Assembly: GCF_003984625.1 (NCBI RefSeq)
Contig: NZ_RWKH01000011.1
Span: 1 to 64,000 of the forward strand
Length of the DNA: 64,000 nucleotides
From: Variovorax sp. DXTD-1
GTDB lineage: Bacteria; Pseudomonadota; Gammaproteobacteria; Burkholderiales; Burkholderiaceae_C
Reading direction: 5' to 3'
Part shown: positions 11,531-20,181 of the stretch, one piece after another
Numbering within the stretch: position 1 is the first letter of the stretch
How the letters are laid out: every line of letters starts with the position of its first letter
Made by a program: the position numbers and the translations under genes
Notes under the pieces: generated by a model
What the model was told of the DNA's origin: nothing
What the model saw: only the letters and a program-made list of their open reading frames with translations
Databases searched by the model: none

Positions 11531-12424
11531 ATGCCTTCCTTCACGCCGCGCCAGTTCGTCCTGCTCGTTCTCCTGACCCTTGCATGGGGCCTCAACTGGC
11601 CCGTGATGAAAATCGGCGTGGCGGACTATCCGCCGCTCGCGTTCCGAGCCATCTCCATCTGGCTCGGGCTGCCGGTGCTGGGCCTTGCGCTGGTGATCAT
11701 GAAGGTGCCGTTCCGCGTGCCGCGCAGCGCATGGCCCGAGCTGGTCTGGCTGGGCGCGACCAACATGTTCGTCTGGCATGCCTGCATCATCCTCGCGGTG
11801 AAGGCGCTGTCGGGTGGGCGCGCGGCCATCCTCGGCTACACGATGCCGGTTTTCTCCGCCATCATTGGCGCGGTGCTGTTCTCGGCCGTGCTCACGCGGC
11901 GCTCGTGGATCGGCGTTGGCGCTTGCGCCATCGGTGTGGGATTGCTGCTGTGGCACGAACTCACCGACCTCGCGGGGCGGCCCGGCTATGTGGCACTGGC
12001 CTTGGTTGCTGCGGCCACCTGGGCACTGGGCACGCAGCTGCTGCGGCACACGCGCATCGGACTGCCGACGCTCACACTGTCGTTCTGGATGACGGCAATG
12101 ACCGCCGTCGTGATGACGGTGCTCTCGCTGCTGTTCGAGCGGGGCCAGTGGCGATGGCCCGGCCCCGTGACCTGGGGTTCGATTCTCTACAACGCGGTGC
12201 TGATCTTCGGTTTTGCGCACGCGGCGTGGTTCTACCTGGCGCGCGGCCTGCCGCCGGTCGCGTCGACTTTGAGCGTGATGTTCATCCCCGTGCTCGGCGT
12301 GTTCAGCGGCGCGGTGTGGCTCGGCGAGGTCGTCCGCTGGCAGGACTGGGTCGCCGTCGCGCTGATGATGGTGGCCATTGCCTCGGTGCTCTGGCCTTCG
12401 CGCAATGCCGCCGCCAAGACCTGA
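11531..12424 (+). CDS. EamA/DMT-family transporter
   Basis: The 297-residue protein is made almost entirely of hydrophobic helices, about ten in two EamA repeats (residues ~8-140 and ~150-292), the drug/metabolite transporter fold. It begins with PRQFVLLVLLTLAWGLNWPVMK, the typical first helix with the WG.N..  motif, and the second repeat ends with ALMMVAIASVLWPSR. Members export amino acids, metabolites or drugs across the inner membrane, and the substrate cannot be told from sequence. It follows uvrA by 53 nt on the same strand and converges on the GntR gene, with 9 nt between the stops. Confidence 0.85.
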   Translation: MPSFTPRQFVLLVLLTLAWGLNWPVMKIGVADYPPLAFRAISIWLGLPVLGLALVIMKVPFRVPRSAWPELVWLGATNMFVWHACIILAVKALSGGRAAILGYTMPVFSAIIGAVLFSAVLTRRSWIGVGACAIGVGLLLWHELTDLAGRPGYVALALVAAATWALGTQLLRHTRIGLPTLTLSFWMTAMTAVVMTVLSLLFERGQWRWPGPVTWGSILYNAVLIFGFAHAAWFYLARGLPPVASTLSVMFIPVLGVFSGAVWLGEVVRWQDWVAVALMMVAIASVLWPSRNAAAKT

Positions 12425-12433
12425 TGAGACGGC

Positions 12434-13189
12434 TCAGGTCGTCGTCTGCACGTGCAGCCGGCTGGTCTTGCAGCGGTGCAGCGCGTGGTAGTGCTCCAGC
12501 GGCCGTCCGTTGGCGCCGTAGGCGATCGACTCGATGCGCAGCAGCGGCTCGGGCTGCGGCAGGTCGAGCAGCTTGCAGGTTTCGGCGTCGGGCAGCACCG
12601 CATCGATCCAGCGCTCGGCCCGCACCAGCCGCAGGCCGTATTGCCGGCGCAGCACGTCGTACAGCGAACGGTCTTCCAGGCGTGCGCGGTGCAGCCCAGG
12701 CGCCAGGTCGGCCGGCACCACCGTCTCGACCAGCAGGCGCAGTTCACCGTCCACGCTGCGCAGGCGCTTGAGCGCGACCACCTGGGTGTCGTCGGCCAGG
12801 CCCAGCGACGCGGCCTCTTGCGCCGTGGGCGCGCGCAGCTCCTGCATGAGAATCTGGGTGCGCACCGAGCGGCCCTTGCGCTCCATCTCGTCGGAGAAGC
12901 CCAGCACGGTCGAAACAAAATCTTCGTCGCGCTCGCGCGCCGACACGAAGGCGCCGCGCCCCTTGATCTTGTAGATGAGGTTGTTGCGCACCAGGTCGGC
13001 CAGTGCCTCGCGCACCACGATGCGCGAAATGCCGAACTGCTCGCCGAGCTCCGCCTCCGAGGGCAGCTTGGCGCCGATGGGCAGCACGCCCTGCAGGATC
13101 TGCAGGCGAATGGTGTCGCGAAACTGCGCCCACAGCGGCGATTCGGAGTTGCGGTCGAGCACGGTCGACATGTCGTTGGGACTGTTCAC
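12434..13189 (-). CDS. GntR-family regulator with UTRA (HutC-type) ligand domain
   Basis: The 251-residue protein starts at GTG 13189, or possibly ATG 13171 (MSTVLDRN); neither has a clear ribosome binding site. A winged helix (about 18-85) shows the GntR signature: LWAQFRDTIRLQI, LPSEAELGEQFGISRIVVREAL and KGRGAFVS. Residues ~100-245 form a UTRA domain, which binds a small effector such as a sugar phosphate. It is the last gene of the kinase / GlpD-like / gntR set (3 nt after the preceding stop), so it is probably translationally coupled and autoregulated. Likely targets are the two TGTCATAACA motifs in the divergent region 16440-16550. Confidence 0.85.
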   Translation of the reverse strand: MNSPNDMSTVLDRNSESPLWAQFRDTIRLQILQGVLPIGAKLPSEAELGEQFGISRIVVREALADLVRNNLIYKIKGRGAFVSARERDEDFVSTVLGFSDEMERKGRSVRTQILMQELRAPTAQEAASLGLADDTQVVALKRLRSVDGELRLLVETVVPADLAPGLHRARLEDRSLYDVLRRQYGLRLVRAERWIDAVLPDAETCKLLDLPQPEPLLRIESIAYGANGRPLEHYHALHRCKTSRLHVQTTT

Positions 13190-13192
13190 TTT

Positions 13193-14956
13193 TTAAGCTT
13201 GGCCGAGAACTGGACTGGCCATCAATGATGCATCGAAAGAAGGTTCCTCGCCCGTAGCCAACGCGTGAAGGCGCACGTTGTGCCGCTCGCGCAGCGCGGT
13301 GGCGCAAGCACACAGCTCGTTGTGAGCATGAGTCGCGTCCCAACCCAGCGCCTCGGCCGCAACACCCGCGATCTCGGCGAGCGCGGCATCGGTCACCAGG
13401 CCGCGAATGGCCAGCAGCGTGCGGCGAATCACGAGGTCGTCGAGATGAATCACACCGGTTTCCAGGCACAGGTAGGAGAGCTCGGCGGCCGAATAGTCCG
13501 GCGCATGCTCGAGCGGCACATCGCCCGAGGCCGCGAGGCGTTGCGCCAGCGGCAGCGCCTTCGAGCCATAGCGGCCGAGCAGGTTCAGCGCGCGCGCGCG
13601 GCCCATGCCGGAGGCCGCCGTCATCTTCTCGATGAAGCGCTCGGTTGCGGCCGCATCGGCCGGCAGGTCTGCGCCGCCACCGATGGGCAGCAGCTCGGTC
13701 GATGCGGTACGCGAGCGGCCGAGCTGCTGCAGCACTTCGTTGGTGGCTTCCTCGGCCAGCGAGCGAAAGGTGGTCCACTTGCCGCCGACGAGGCCGACGA
13801 TGGCAATGTCGCGCGTCGCATTCGGCGGATCGACCACCACCGAATGGTCGCGCGAGATCTGGCCCGGCTTGTCGGCATCGGAACGCGCGAGTGGCCGCAC
13901 GCCCACGTAGGTGTAGACCACGTCGCCGCGGCCGAAATTCATGTTCGGGAAGACTTCGCGCAGCACGTCGATCAGGTAGTCGATCTCGGCCGGCTCGGTG
14001 ACGATCTGGTCCGGGTCTTCCACCGGGATGTCGGTGGAGCCCACCAGCACGCGGTCCAGAAACGGGTAGACGATGCACACCCGCCCGTCGACCGCCTCGA
14101 AATAAGCCATGCGGCCGTCGAGCGCGTCGCGCAGCGCAGGATGGTCGAGCACGAGGTGCGAACCCTTGGTGCCCATCACGCGCGGACCGGCGCCGCCGAG
14201 CACGGCCGCACTGCGGTCGAGCCACGCGCCCGTGGCATTCACCACGGTGTCGGCCGTCACGCGCACCAGCACGCCGGTGGTCTCGTCGCGCAGCGTGAGG
14301 ATGTTGCCCGCACAGCCCATCACGCGGCAATAGTTCGCGGCGGCGGAGCGTGGCTGGTCGCGGCAGGCATCGCCGATCAGTTCGAGAATGAGCCATTCGG
14401 GATGGCTGATCCACGCATCGAAAAAAGTCGCGGTCCAGCGGATGGCCGCACGGAACAGGCCGCGGTCGGCCGACGGCACGCGGCTGATGCGGTGCCCCGG
14501 CATCACGCGCTGGCGGCGTCCCAGCAGGTCATAAAGCCGCAGGCCGAGCGCCACGGCCAACAGGCCGCGCGTGCGCTGCGGCGGCGTGCGGCCGAAGAAC
14601 TTGAGCGCGCTGCTCATCAGGCCGCCGAAGAAGTTGGCGAGCGGCACCACCGTCTTGAGCGGTCGCACCAGGTGCGGCGCATTGCGCAGCAGCAGATTGC
14701 GTTCGCGCGTGGCTTCGGCCACCAATGAGAAGCTGCCGCTCTCCAGGTAGCGCAGGCCGCCGTGGATCATGCGCGAGGGCGCGCTGCTGGCGCCGGCGCC
14801 GAAGTCGCCCTTGTCGACGATCAGGCAATCGACGCGCTGCAGCGAAAGGTCGCGGAACACGCCGACGCCGTTGATGCCGGCGCCCACGATCACGGTAGAG
14901 AAATGCCGCCCCGCCAGCGAAGCCGGGCGCACGAAGGGAAGTTGCCAGGCGCTCAT
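13193..14956 (-). CDS. GlpD-like FAD polyol-phosphate dehydrogenase
   Basis: The 587-residue protein begins at ATG 14956, overlapping the kinase stop by 4 nt. The FAD-binding motif VGAGINGVG lies at about residues 24-32, followed by the DAO/GlpD signatures RDLSLQ, GASSAPSRMIHGGLRYLE and, near 300-400, VLVGSTDIP and YTYVGVRPL. A C-terminal DAO_C-like helical domain follows (about 435-560). GlpD enzymes oxidise glycerol 3-phosphate to dihydroxyacetone phosphate at the membrane, feeding quinones. Coupling to a carbohydrate kinase and a polyol-type ABC transporter makes another polyol phosphate (compare EryB of erythritol catabolism) a more likely substrate. That substrate is inferred from context only. 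Confidence 0.8.
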   Translation of the reverse strand: MSAWQLPFVRPASLAGRHFSTVIVGAGINGVGVFRDLSLQRVDCLIVDKGDFGAGASSAPSRMIHGGLRYLESGSFSLVAEATRERNLLLRNAPHLVRPLKTVVPLANFFGGLMSSALKFFGRTPPQRTRGLLAVALGLRLYDLLGRRQRVMPGHRISRVPSADRGLFRAAIRWTATFFDAWISHPEWLILELIGDACRDQPRSAAANYCRVMGCAGNILTLRDETTGVLVRVTADTVVNATGAWLDRSAAVLGGAGPRVMGTKGSHLVLDHPALRDALDGRMAYFEAVDGRVCIVYPFLDRVLVGSTDIPVEDPDQIVTEPAEIDYLIDVLREVFPNMNFGRGDVVYTYVGVRPLARSDADKPGQISRDHSVVVDPPNATRDIAIVGLVGGKWTTFRSLAEEATNEVLQQLGRSRTASTELLPIGGGADLPADAAATERFIEKMTAASGMGRARALNLLGRYGSKALPLAQRLAASGDVPLEHAPDYSAAELSYLCLETGVIHLDDLVIRRTLLAIRGLVTDAALAEIAGVAAEALGWDATHAHNELCACATALRERHNVRLHALATGEEPSFDASLMASPVLGQA

Positions 14957-16440
14957 TTCGCGCTTCCCGCGATGTGGGTGAATACAGGTGACATGCTGTC
15001 GATCAATTCGTTGAAACCGGCGTTGAAGTCCGCATGGGCGCGTGCATCCCGCGCATCGGGCTCGATCACGTCGCAGGGCGCGAGAAGGAGGCTGCCCCGC
15101 GCGGCGTCGTCGAGCCCTTGCGACATGGCGGCGTAGAGCGCGGCGCCGCGCGCGCCGGTCTCGTCGTCGGCGCAGCGCTCGACCGGGCGCCCAAGAAAAG
15201 CGGCGAGCAGGCGCACGAGGCGTGCATCGCCCGCGCCGCCGCCGAGCACCGTCGTCTCGCCCGCCGCGAGGCCACCCGCGGCCAGGCGCGCCGTGTGCCG
15301 CGCGTGCAGCGCCGCCACGGCATCGACCACGGCACGTGCCATGTCGGCGCGCGTGTGGTGGCTCTTGAGGCCCACGAAGCCGGCGGTCACGCCACCGCCT
15401 CCGTTGACGAAGGGCAGAAAGCGCAGGCCGTTGGCGCCGAGCGGTACCGTCATGGCCAGGTCGACCACCGCGCGCGCATCGGGCAGCGCGAGCACGCCGG
15501 CCAGCCAGGCGATGTTGGCCATCGAGGAGGGGCTGTTCTCCATGTAGAGCCGCTCCTTGCTGCGGCCGAAGTTGACGACGGCGGCGACGGCGGGCTTGGG
15601 CGCCATCACCGGCCCGATGACCGCGTTTACGCACCAGGTGCCGAACACCGACACCGCGCGGCCGCGCTCTTCCGCGCAGATCGCCGTCATCGAGGCGAGC
15701 AGGTCGATGGCGCCCATGGCTACCGGAATGCCCGCCGGCAATCCGCACAGCGCGGCCTCGGAGGGCAATAACTTTCCGATCACGCTGCCGCTGGGCACGA
15801 TGGGGCCGAAGGCACGCGGACTCAGGTCTGCAAGGCCCGAGGCGTCGAAAGCCGCCTGCGACCAGGTGCCGGTAGCGAGCGACACCAGGCCGGCCGTGCT
15901 CGCATCGCTGGCGTCGGTGGCAATTTCGCCGGTCAGCAGAAAGCCGAGGTAATCCTTGGCGAACAGCAAACGGCGCAGTTCGCCGCGCTGCACGGCATCC
16001 GTGCCCAGCAACTCGGCGGCGATCACCGTGGGCTGCCCGGGCCAGGGGCTGCAGCCCACGTCCTCGAACAGCTGGGCGCCGTGGCGTGCAGACAAGGCGC
16101 GCGCCCGGGCATCGGCGCGCTGGTCGGTGGAGGCGACGGCACGGCCGCCCGCGAGTTGGTTGTCGGCATCGAGCGCATAGAGGCCGGCGCCGTGACCGGT
16201 GCAAGCCATGGCGCGGACTTCAGCCGTGCGAGGGCCGAGCTGTTGGGCGACATCGCGCAGCACGTGGGTCAACGCGGCGCGGATCGCGGACGCGCCCACC
16301 TCGCAGCCGCCTCCCGACAGCCGGTCGTGCGGCAGGGGCATGCGGGACAAGGCGACGGCGCGGCCGCTTCCGGCTTCGAGGGCCAGCGCCTTCAGGCTGC
16401 TCGAGCCCATGTCGACGCCGATCAATATGTTTGGCTTCAT
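14953..16440 (-). CDS. FGGY-family carbohydrate kinase (polyol kinase, possibly EryA-like)
   Basis: The 495-residue protein starts at ATG 16440 (MKPNILIGVDMGSSSLKALAL). The phosphate-1 motif GVDMGSSSLK and a second glycine-rich ATP motif VLGGGAGDARLVRLLA (about residue 400) mark the FGGY/actin-like kinase fold, and the length is normal for the family. TGHGAGLYALD, where xylulokinases and erythritol kinases have TGQGxG, points to a sugar or polyol substrate. It should phosphorylate the imported substrate before the GlpD-like enzyme oxidises it. The gene heads the leftward kinase, GlpD-like and gntR set; its ATG lies inside the first TGTCATAACA motif, consistent with repression by the linked GntR protein. 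Confidence 0.85.
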   Translation of the reverse strand: MKPNILIGVDMGSSSLKALALEAGSGRAVALSRMPLPHDRLSGGGCEVGASAIRAALTHVLRDVAQQLGPRTAEVRAMACTGHGAGLYALDADNQLAGGRAVASTDQRADARARALSARHGAQLFEDVGCSPWPGQPTVIAAELLGTDAVQRGELRRLLFAKDYLGFLLTGEIATDASDASTAGLVSLATGTWSQAAFDASGLADLSPRAFGPIVPSGSVIGKLLPSEAALCGLPAGIPVAMGAIDLLASMTAICAEERGRAVSVFGTWCVNAVIGPVMAPKPAVAAVVNFGRSKERLYMENSPSSMANIAWLAGVLALPDARAVVDLAMTVPLGANGLRFLPFVNGGGGVTAGFVGLKSHHTRADMARAVVDAVAALHARHTARLAAGGLAAGETTVLGGGAGDARLVRLLAAFLGRPVERCADDETGARGAALYAAMSQGLDDAARGSLLLAPCDVIEPDARDARAHADFNAGFNELIDSMSPVFTHIAGSAK

Positions 16441-16550
16441 GTCATAACAGCTTCGGCGAGTTAAAAGCGGCTCGCCAGTAGCGTTTCCCCTAGTTATCGC
16501 GGCAAACAACCCGCGATTACATTCTACCTGTCATAACAACCGTCGTGACA
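16440..16550. promoter_or_regulatory. Divergent control region with repeated TGTCATAACA motifs (candidate GntR operators)
   Basis: The 10-bp motif TGTCATAACA occurs at 16440-16449 (touching the kinase ATG) and again at 16529-16538. The second copy is part of a 22-bp inverted pattern, TGTCA at 16529-16533 and TGACA at 16546-16550. The half-sites GT...AC resemble the GT-N-TA-N-AC operator form known for HutC/UTRA-type GntR proteins, although the central bases here are AT. The position between the kinase gene and the binding-protein gene fits joint control of both operons. Confidence 0.5.
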
Positions 16551-16619
16551 ACGAGGTCCCGAAGATCTGCTCGCAAAGGCAGGTCGCAAGCTCTGCCAGT
16601 CAACGCGAGGAGACACAAG

Positions 16620-17660
16620 ATGAGGCGAAATTTCCTGAAGTCCGCTGCGGCCGCCGGTATCGGCCTGGCCGGCACCAGCGCATTTGCGCAGTCCACCCCC
16701 ACGGCCGCCGCCACCGGTTTGCGCGGCAATGCCAGCGACGTCTACGTGATGAACGTGATGGTGTCGGGCGTCGAATACTGGTTTCCGGTCTACGAAATGA
16801 TGAAGCAGCTCGGCCGCACGCTCGGTGTGCGCACGCGCTACACCGGCACGCCCGAGTACGACGTGAACAAGCAGCTGGCCTCGTTCGAGCAGGAGCTGGC
16901 GCGCAAGCCCGCGGGCATCCTGCTGCACCCGATGAACCCGGACCCGTTCATCGAGCCGATCAACCGGGCGGTGGCCATGGGCATTCCGGTCGTGACCTTC
17001 GCGGCCGACTCGCCCAACTCCAAGCGCGCATCGTTCGTCACCTCTGACAACGACCGCGAAGGCACGCAGGCGGCCGACGCGATTGCCGCGGCGCTGGGCG
17101 GCAAGGGCGAATACGCGGTGCTCGAGAACCCCGGCCAGGACAACCACGATCGCCGCATCGCGGCATTCATCAACCGCATGAAGACCAAGCACGCCGGCAT
17201 GAAGCTGGTGGGCCGCGCCGCCAGCAACCAGGACCCGAGCAAGGCCTACCAGGCGGTGCTGAGCCTGGCGCAGGCCAACCCGAACCTGGGTGCGCTGTTC
17301 ATGCCCGAAGCCAACTCGGCGTTGGGTGCGGCGCAGGCCAAGATCGAATCGAAGAAGAACATCCGCGTGATGTGCTGCGACGTGAACGCCAAGATCCTCG
17401 ACATGATCAAGGCCGGCGACGTGTTCGGCGCCATCAACCCCAACCAGGGCATGCAGGGCTACATGGGCATGATGATGCTGTTCCTGGCCAAGAACCCTTC
17501 GCTCATCGACCCCATGAACGACGCCAAGCGCAACGGCACCAATCCGATGTCGGTGCCGTTCCTGGACAACGGGCTCTCGGTGGTCAGCAAGGCCAACGCC
17601 GACGACTTCTACTGGGACAAGTACCTCGCGCGCCGCGGCACCAAGGGAATCGGCGAGTGA
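16620..17660 (+). CDS. Periplasmic sugar/polyol-binding protein of ABC transporter (RbsB-like)
   Basis: The 346-residue protein starts at ATG 16620 after a GAGGAG ribosome binding site. MRRNFLKSAAAAGIGLAG with a cut near AFAQS resembles a twin-arginine-style signal with a short Sec-like core. The Peripla_BP_4 domain (about 35-330) has NVMVSGVEYWFPVYEMMK, GILLHPMNPDPF, the DND hinge and FMPEANSALGAAQ. It should capture a monosaccharide or polyol in the periplasm and hand it to the ATPase and permease downstream (4-nt overlap with the ATPase). The ligand is unknown; the neighbouring GlpD-like, kinase and aldolase genes suggest a polyol. Confidence 0.87.
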   Translation: MRRNFLKSAAAAGIGLAGTSAFAQSTPTAAATGLRGNASDVYVMNVMVSGVEYWFPVYEMMKQLGRTLGVRTRYTGTPEYDVNKQLASFEQELARKPAGILLHPMNPDPFIEPINRAVAMGIPVVTFAADSPNSKRASFVTSDNDREGTQAADAIAAALGGKGEYAVLENPGQDNHDRRIAAFINRMKTKHAGMKLVGRAASNQDPSKAYQAVLSLAQANPNLGALFMPEANSALGAAQAKIESKKNIRVMCCDVNAKILDMIKAGDVFGAINPNQGMQGYMGMMMLFLAKNPSLIDPMNDAKRNGTNPMSVPFLDNGLSVVSKANADDFYWDKYLARRGTKGIGE

Positions 17661-19168
17661 GCAAGTTGCTCGAACTGCGCGGCATCAGCAAGCGCTTCGG
17701 CGCTTCGCGCGCGCTCTCGGGCGTGGACTTCTCGCTGCGCGCGGGGGAGATCCACGCCCTGTGCGGCGAGAACGGCGCGGGCAAGTCGACGCTGATGAAC
17801 ATCATCGACGGCATCCACCGGCCCGACGAAGGCGACATCGTTCTCAACGGCGAGAAGGTGGCCATCGACGGTCCGGCGCACGCCATGCGCCTGGGCATCG
17901 GCCTGGTGCACCAGGAGATCGCGCTGTGCGGCGACGCCACCGTGGCCGAGAACATCTTCATGCCCGAGATCAACGCGGGCAAGCAGGCGTGGATGAACTA
18001 CGCCAGCCTGAACGCGCGCGCCGCCGAAGTGCTGGCGCGGCTCGGGCAAGACATCGACCCGAGCGCGCCCGTGCGCGAACTGAGCATTTCGAACCAGCAG
18101 CTGGTGGAGATTGCCAAGGCGCTCACGCTGGACTGCAAGGTGCTGATCCTCGACGAGCCCACGGCCGCGCTCACCGACAACGAATCCGCCGCGCTCTTTC
18201 GCGTGCTGCACGACCTGAAGGCGCAGGGCATTGGCATCATCTACATCAGCCACCGCATGGCTGAAATATTCACGCACTGCGACCGCGTCACGGTGCTGCG
18301 CGACGGGCGCAACGTGCATTGCGGCCCGCTGGCCGGACTGACGGCCGATGAGCTGGTGCGCCGCATGGTGGGCCGCGAGCTCGGCAACTACTACCCGCCC
18401 AAGCAAGCCGGCGCCGAGCCCTCAGGCCCGGTGCTGGAGGTGGCCGACATCGGCGACGGCGAGCGCGTGCACGGCATTTCGTTTGCGCTGAAGCGCGGCG
18501 AGATCCTCGGCATTGCAGGCCTGATGGGCGCCGGCCGCAGCGAACTGGCCGAAACGCTGTGCGGCCTGCGCACTGCCACGCAAGGCACGGTTCGCCTGAA
18601 CGGCAAGGCGCTTGCCATCCGCAAGTACAGCGACGCGCTGCGCGAAGGCATTGCCTACCTCAGCGAAGACCGCAAGGCGGCGGGCGTGTACCTCGACCTG
18701 CCGATTGCGCAGAACATCTCTTCGATGGCGCTGCGGCGCGTGAGCTCCGGCTGGGGCCTGCTGCAGCGCTCGGCCGAACACCGCCTGGCGCGCGAGCTCG
18801 GCGCCAAGCTCAATCTCAAGTCGGACGGCGTGGCCATCGAGGTGTCGAGCCTGTCGGGCGGCAACCAGCAGAAGGTGGCCATTGCCAAGCTGCTGGCCAC
18901 CAACCCGTCGGTGCTGCTGATGGACGAGCCCACGCGCGGCGTGGACGTGGGCGCGAAGTCCGAGATCCACCACATCCTTCGCGAGCTCGCGAACCAGGGC
19001 GTGGGCGTGATCGTGATCTCTTCGGAGCTGCCCGAGATCATCGGCCTGTGCGACCGGGCGCTGGTGATCCGCGACGGACGGCTGGCCGGCGAATTGAATT
19101 CCAACGAAATGACGGAGGAAGCCCTGTTGCGGCTCGCCTCCGGACTCTGCGAACAGGAGATGGCATGA
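17657..19168 (+). CDS. Sugar ABC transporter ATP-binding protein (RbsA-like)
   Basis: The 503-residue protein starts at GTG 17657, overlapping the binding-protein stop (GTGA). It is a tandem two-ABC protein. Domain 1 (about 5-225) has GENGAGKST and ILDEPTAAL. Domain 2 (about 255-495) lacks a canonical Walker A lysine motif at GLMGAGRSE, as is usual for RbsA, but has LSGGNQQKV and MDEPTRGVD. This is the standard layout of the CUT2 class energising ribose- and polyol-type transporters. Domain 1's signature is also weak (LSISNQQLVE), again usual for CUT2. It pairs with the permease that follows (ATG inside its stop region). Confidence 0.92.
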   Translation: MSKLLELRGISKRFGASRALSGVDFSLRAGEIHALCGENGAGKSTLMNIIDGIHRPDEGDIVLNGEKVAIDGPAHAMRLGIGLVHQEIALCGDATVAENIFMPEINAGKQAWMNYASLNARAAEVLARLGQDIDPSAPVRELSISNQQLVEIAKALTLDCKVLILDEPTAALTDNESAALFRVLHDLKAQGIGIIYISHRMAEIFTHCDRVTVLRDGRNVHCGPLAGLTADELVRRMVGRELGNYYPPKQAGAEPSGPVLEVADIGDGERVHGISFALKRGEILGIAGLMGAGRSELAETLCGLRTATQGTVRLNGKALAIRKYSDALREGIAYLSEDRKAAGVYLDLPIAQNISSMALRRVSSGWGLLQRSAEHRLARELGAKLNLKSDGVAIEVSSLSGGNQQKVAIAKLLATNPSVLLMDEPTRGVDVGAKSEIHHILRELANQGVGVIVISSELPEIIGLCDRALVIRDGRLAGELNSNEMTEEALLRLASGLCEQEMA

Positions 19169-20181
19169 ACTACCCGGCACAACTCGATGCGGGCCTCGCA
19201 CCCAGGCAGTCAGGAGGCGGACCCGCAAAACCCACCAACAAGCTCACCAGCATGCGCGAGATGGGCCTGCTGCTGATCATTGCGGTGCTGTGCGTGGCGA
19301 TGAGCTTTGCGTCACCCTACTTCCTGACCTGGGAGAACGTGCGCGCGATGCTGCTGTCGTTCTCCATCGAAGGCATCGTGGTGGTCGGCATGACCATCCT
19401 GCTGATCGTCGGGGGAATCGATCTTTCGGTGGGCTCGGTGGTCTGCTTTGCGATGGTGGTCACGGGCAAGCTCTTCCTGATGGGTGTGGACCCGTGGATT
19501 GCGAGCCTGGTGGCCATCGGCGCGAGCGGGCTCATCGGCGCGATGATCGGCGGCTGCGTCACGCGCATCGGGCTCAACCACTTCATTGCATCGCTGGCTT
19601 TCATGGTGATCGTGCGCGGGCTTTGCCTTGCGCTCACGCAGGGCACGCCACAGTCGCTGTTCTCGCTGCCGGCCGAGTTCAAGTTCATCGGGCAGGGCAC
19701 GCTGTTCGGCGTTCCCGCGGTCATCCTGATCTTCATTGCCATCGTCGTCGTGAGCGACTTCGTGCTGCGCCGCTCCACCTTGCTGCGGCGCGTGTTCTAC
19801 ACCGGCAGCAACGAAAAGGCGGCGCTGTATTCGGGCATTCGCGTGGGCCGCGTGAAGTTCTGGGTCACGGTGCTGTGCGCCGCCTCGGCCGGCCTTGCGG
19901 GCGTGATCTACACGGCGCGCTTCGGCGCGGCCACGCCCACCTTCGGCGTTGGAATGGAGCTCAATGTGATTGCCGCCGCGGTGATCGGCGGGGCCAGCCT
20001 CAAGGGCGGCTCCGGCACGGTGCTGGGCGCGGTGCTCGGCCTGGCGCTGCTGTCGGTGGTGACCAGCTCGCTGATCCTGCTGGATGTGTCGCCCTACTGG
20101 CAGGACGTGATCAAGGGCCTGATCCTGCTCGCGGCCGTGACCATCGACCACCTGTTGAACACGAGAAAGAAGACCAGATGA
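19165..20181 (+). CDS. Sugar ABC transporter permease (RbsC-like)
   Basis: The 338-residue inner-membrane protein starts at ATG 19165, overlapping the ATPase stop by 4 nt. After a hydrophilic N-terminus of about 35 residues come 8-10 hydrophobic helices. BPD_transp_2 motifs are present: [11 protein letters not shown] (about residue 92), the EAA-like loop GSNEKAALYSGI and GGASLKGGSGTVLGAVLG near the end. It should form the channel as a dimer with the RbsA-like ATPase. The only long hydrophilic part is the cytoplasmic N-terminus. Confidence 0.92.
   Translation: MNYPAQLDAGLAPRQSGGGPAKPTNKLTSMREMGLLLIIAVLCVAMSFASPYFLTWENVRAMLLSFSIEGIVVVGMTILLIVGGIDLSVGSVVCFAMVVTGKLFLMGVDPWIASLVAIGASGLIGAMIGGCVTRIGLNHFIASLAFMVIVRGLCLALTQGTPQSLFSLPAEFKFIGQGTLFGVPAVILIFIAIVVVSDFVLRRSTLLRRVFYTGSNEKAALYSGIRVGRVKFWVTVLCAASAGLAGVIYTARFGAATPTFGVGMELNVIAAAVIGGASLKGGSGTVLGAVLGLALLSVVTSSLILLDVSPYWQDVIKGLILLAAVTIDHLLNTRKKTR

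Noticed and set aside
14957-16204. Open frame that extends the GlpD-like protein upstream through the kinase gene (apparent 1003-residue fusion)
   Set aside because: The upstream part is out of frame with the real kinase, is Arg/Ala-rich and has no domain. The GlpD-like N-terminus MSAWQLPF and its FAD motif start at 14956.
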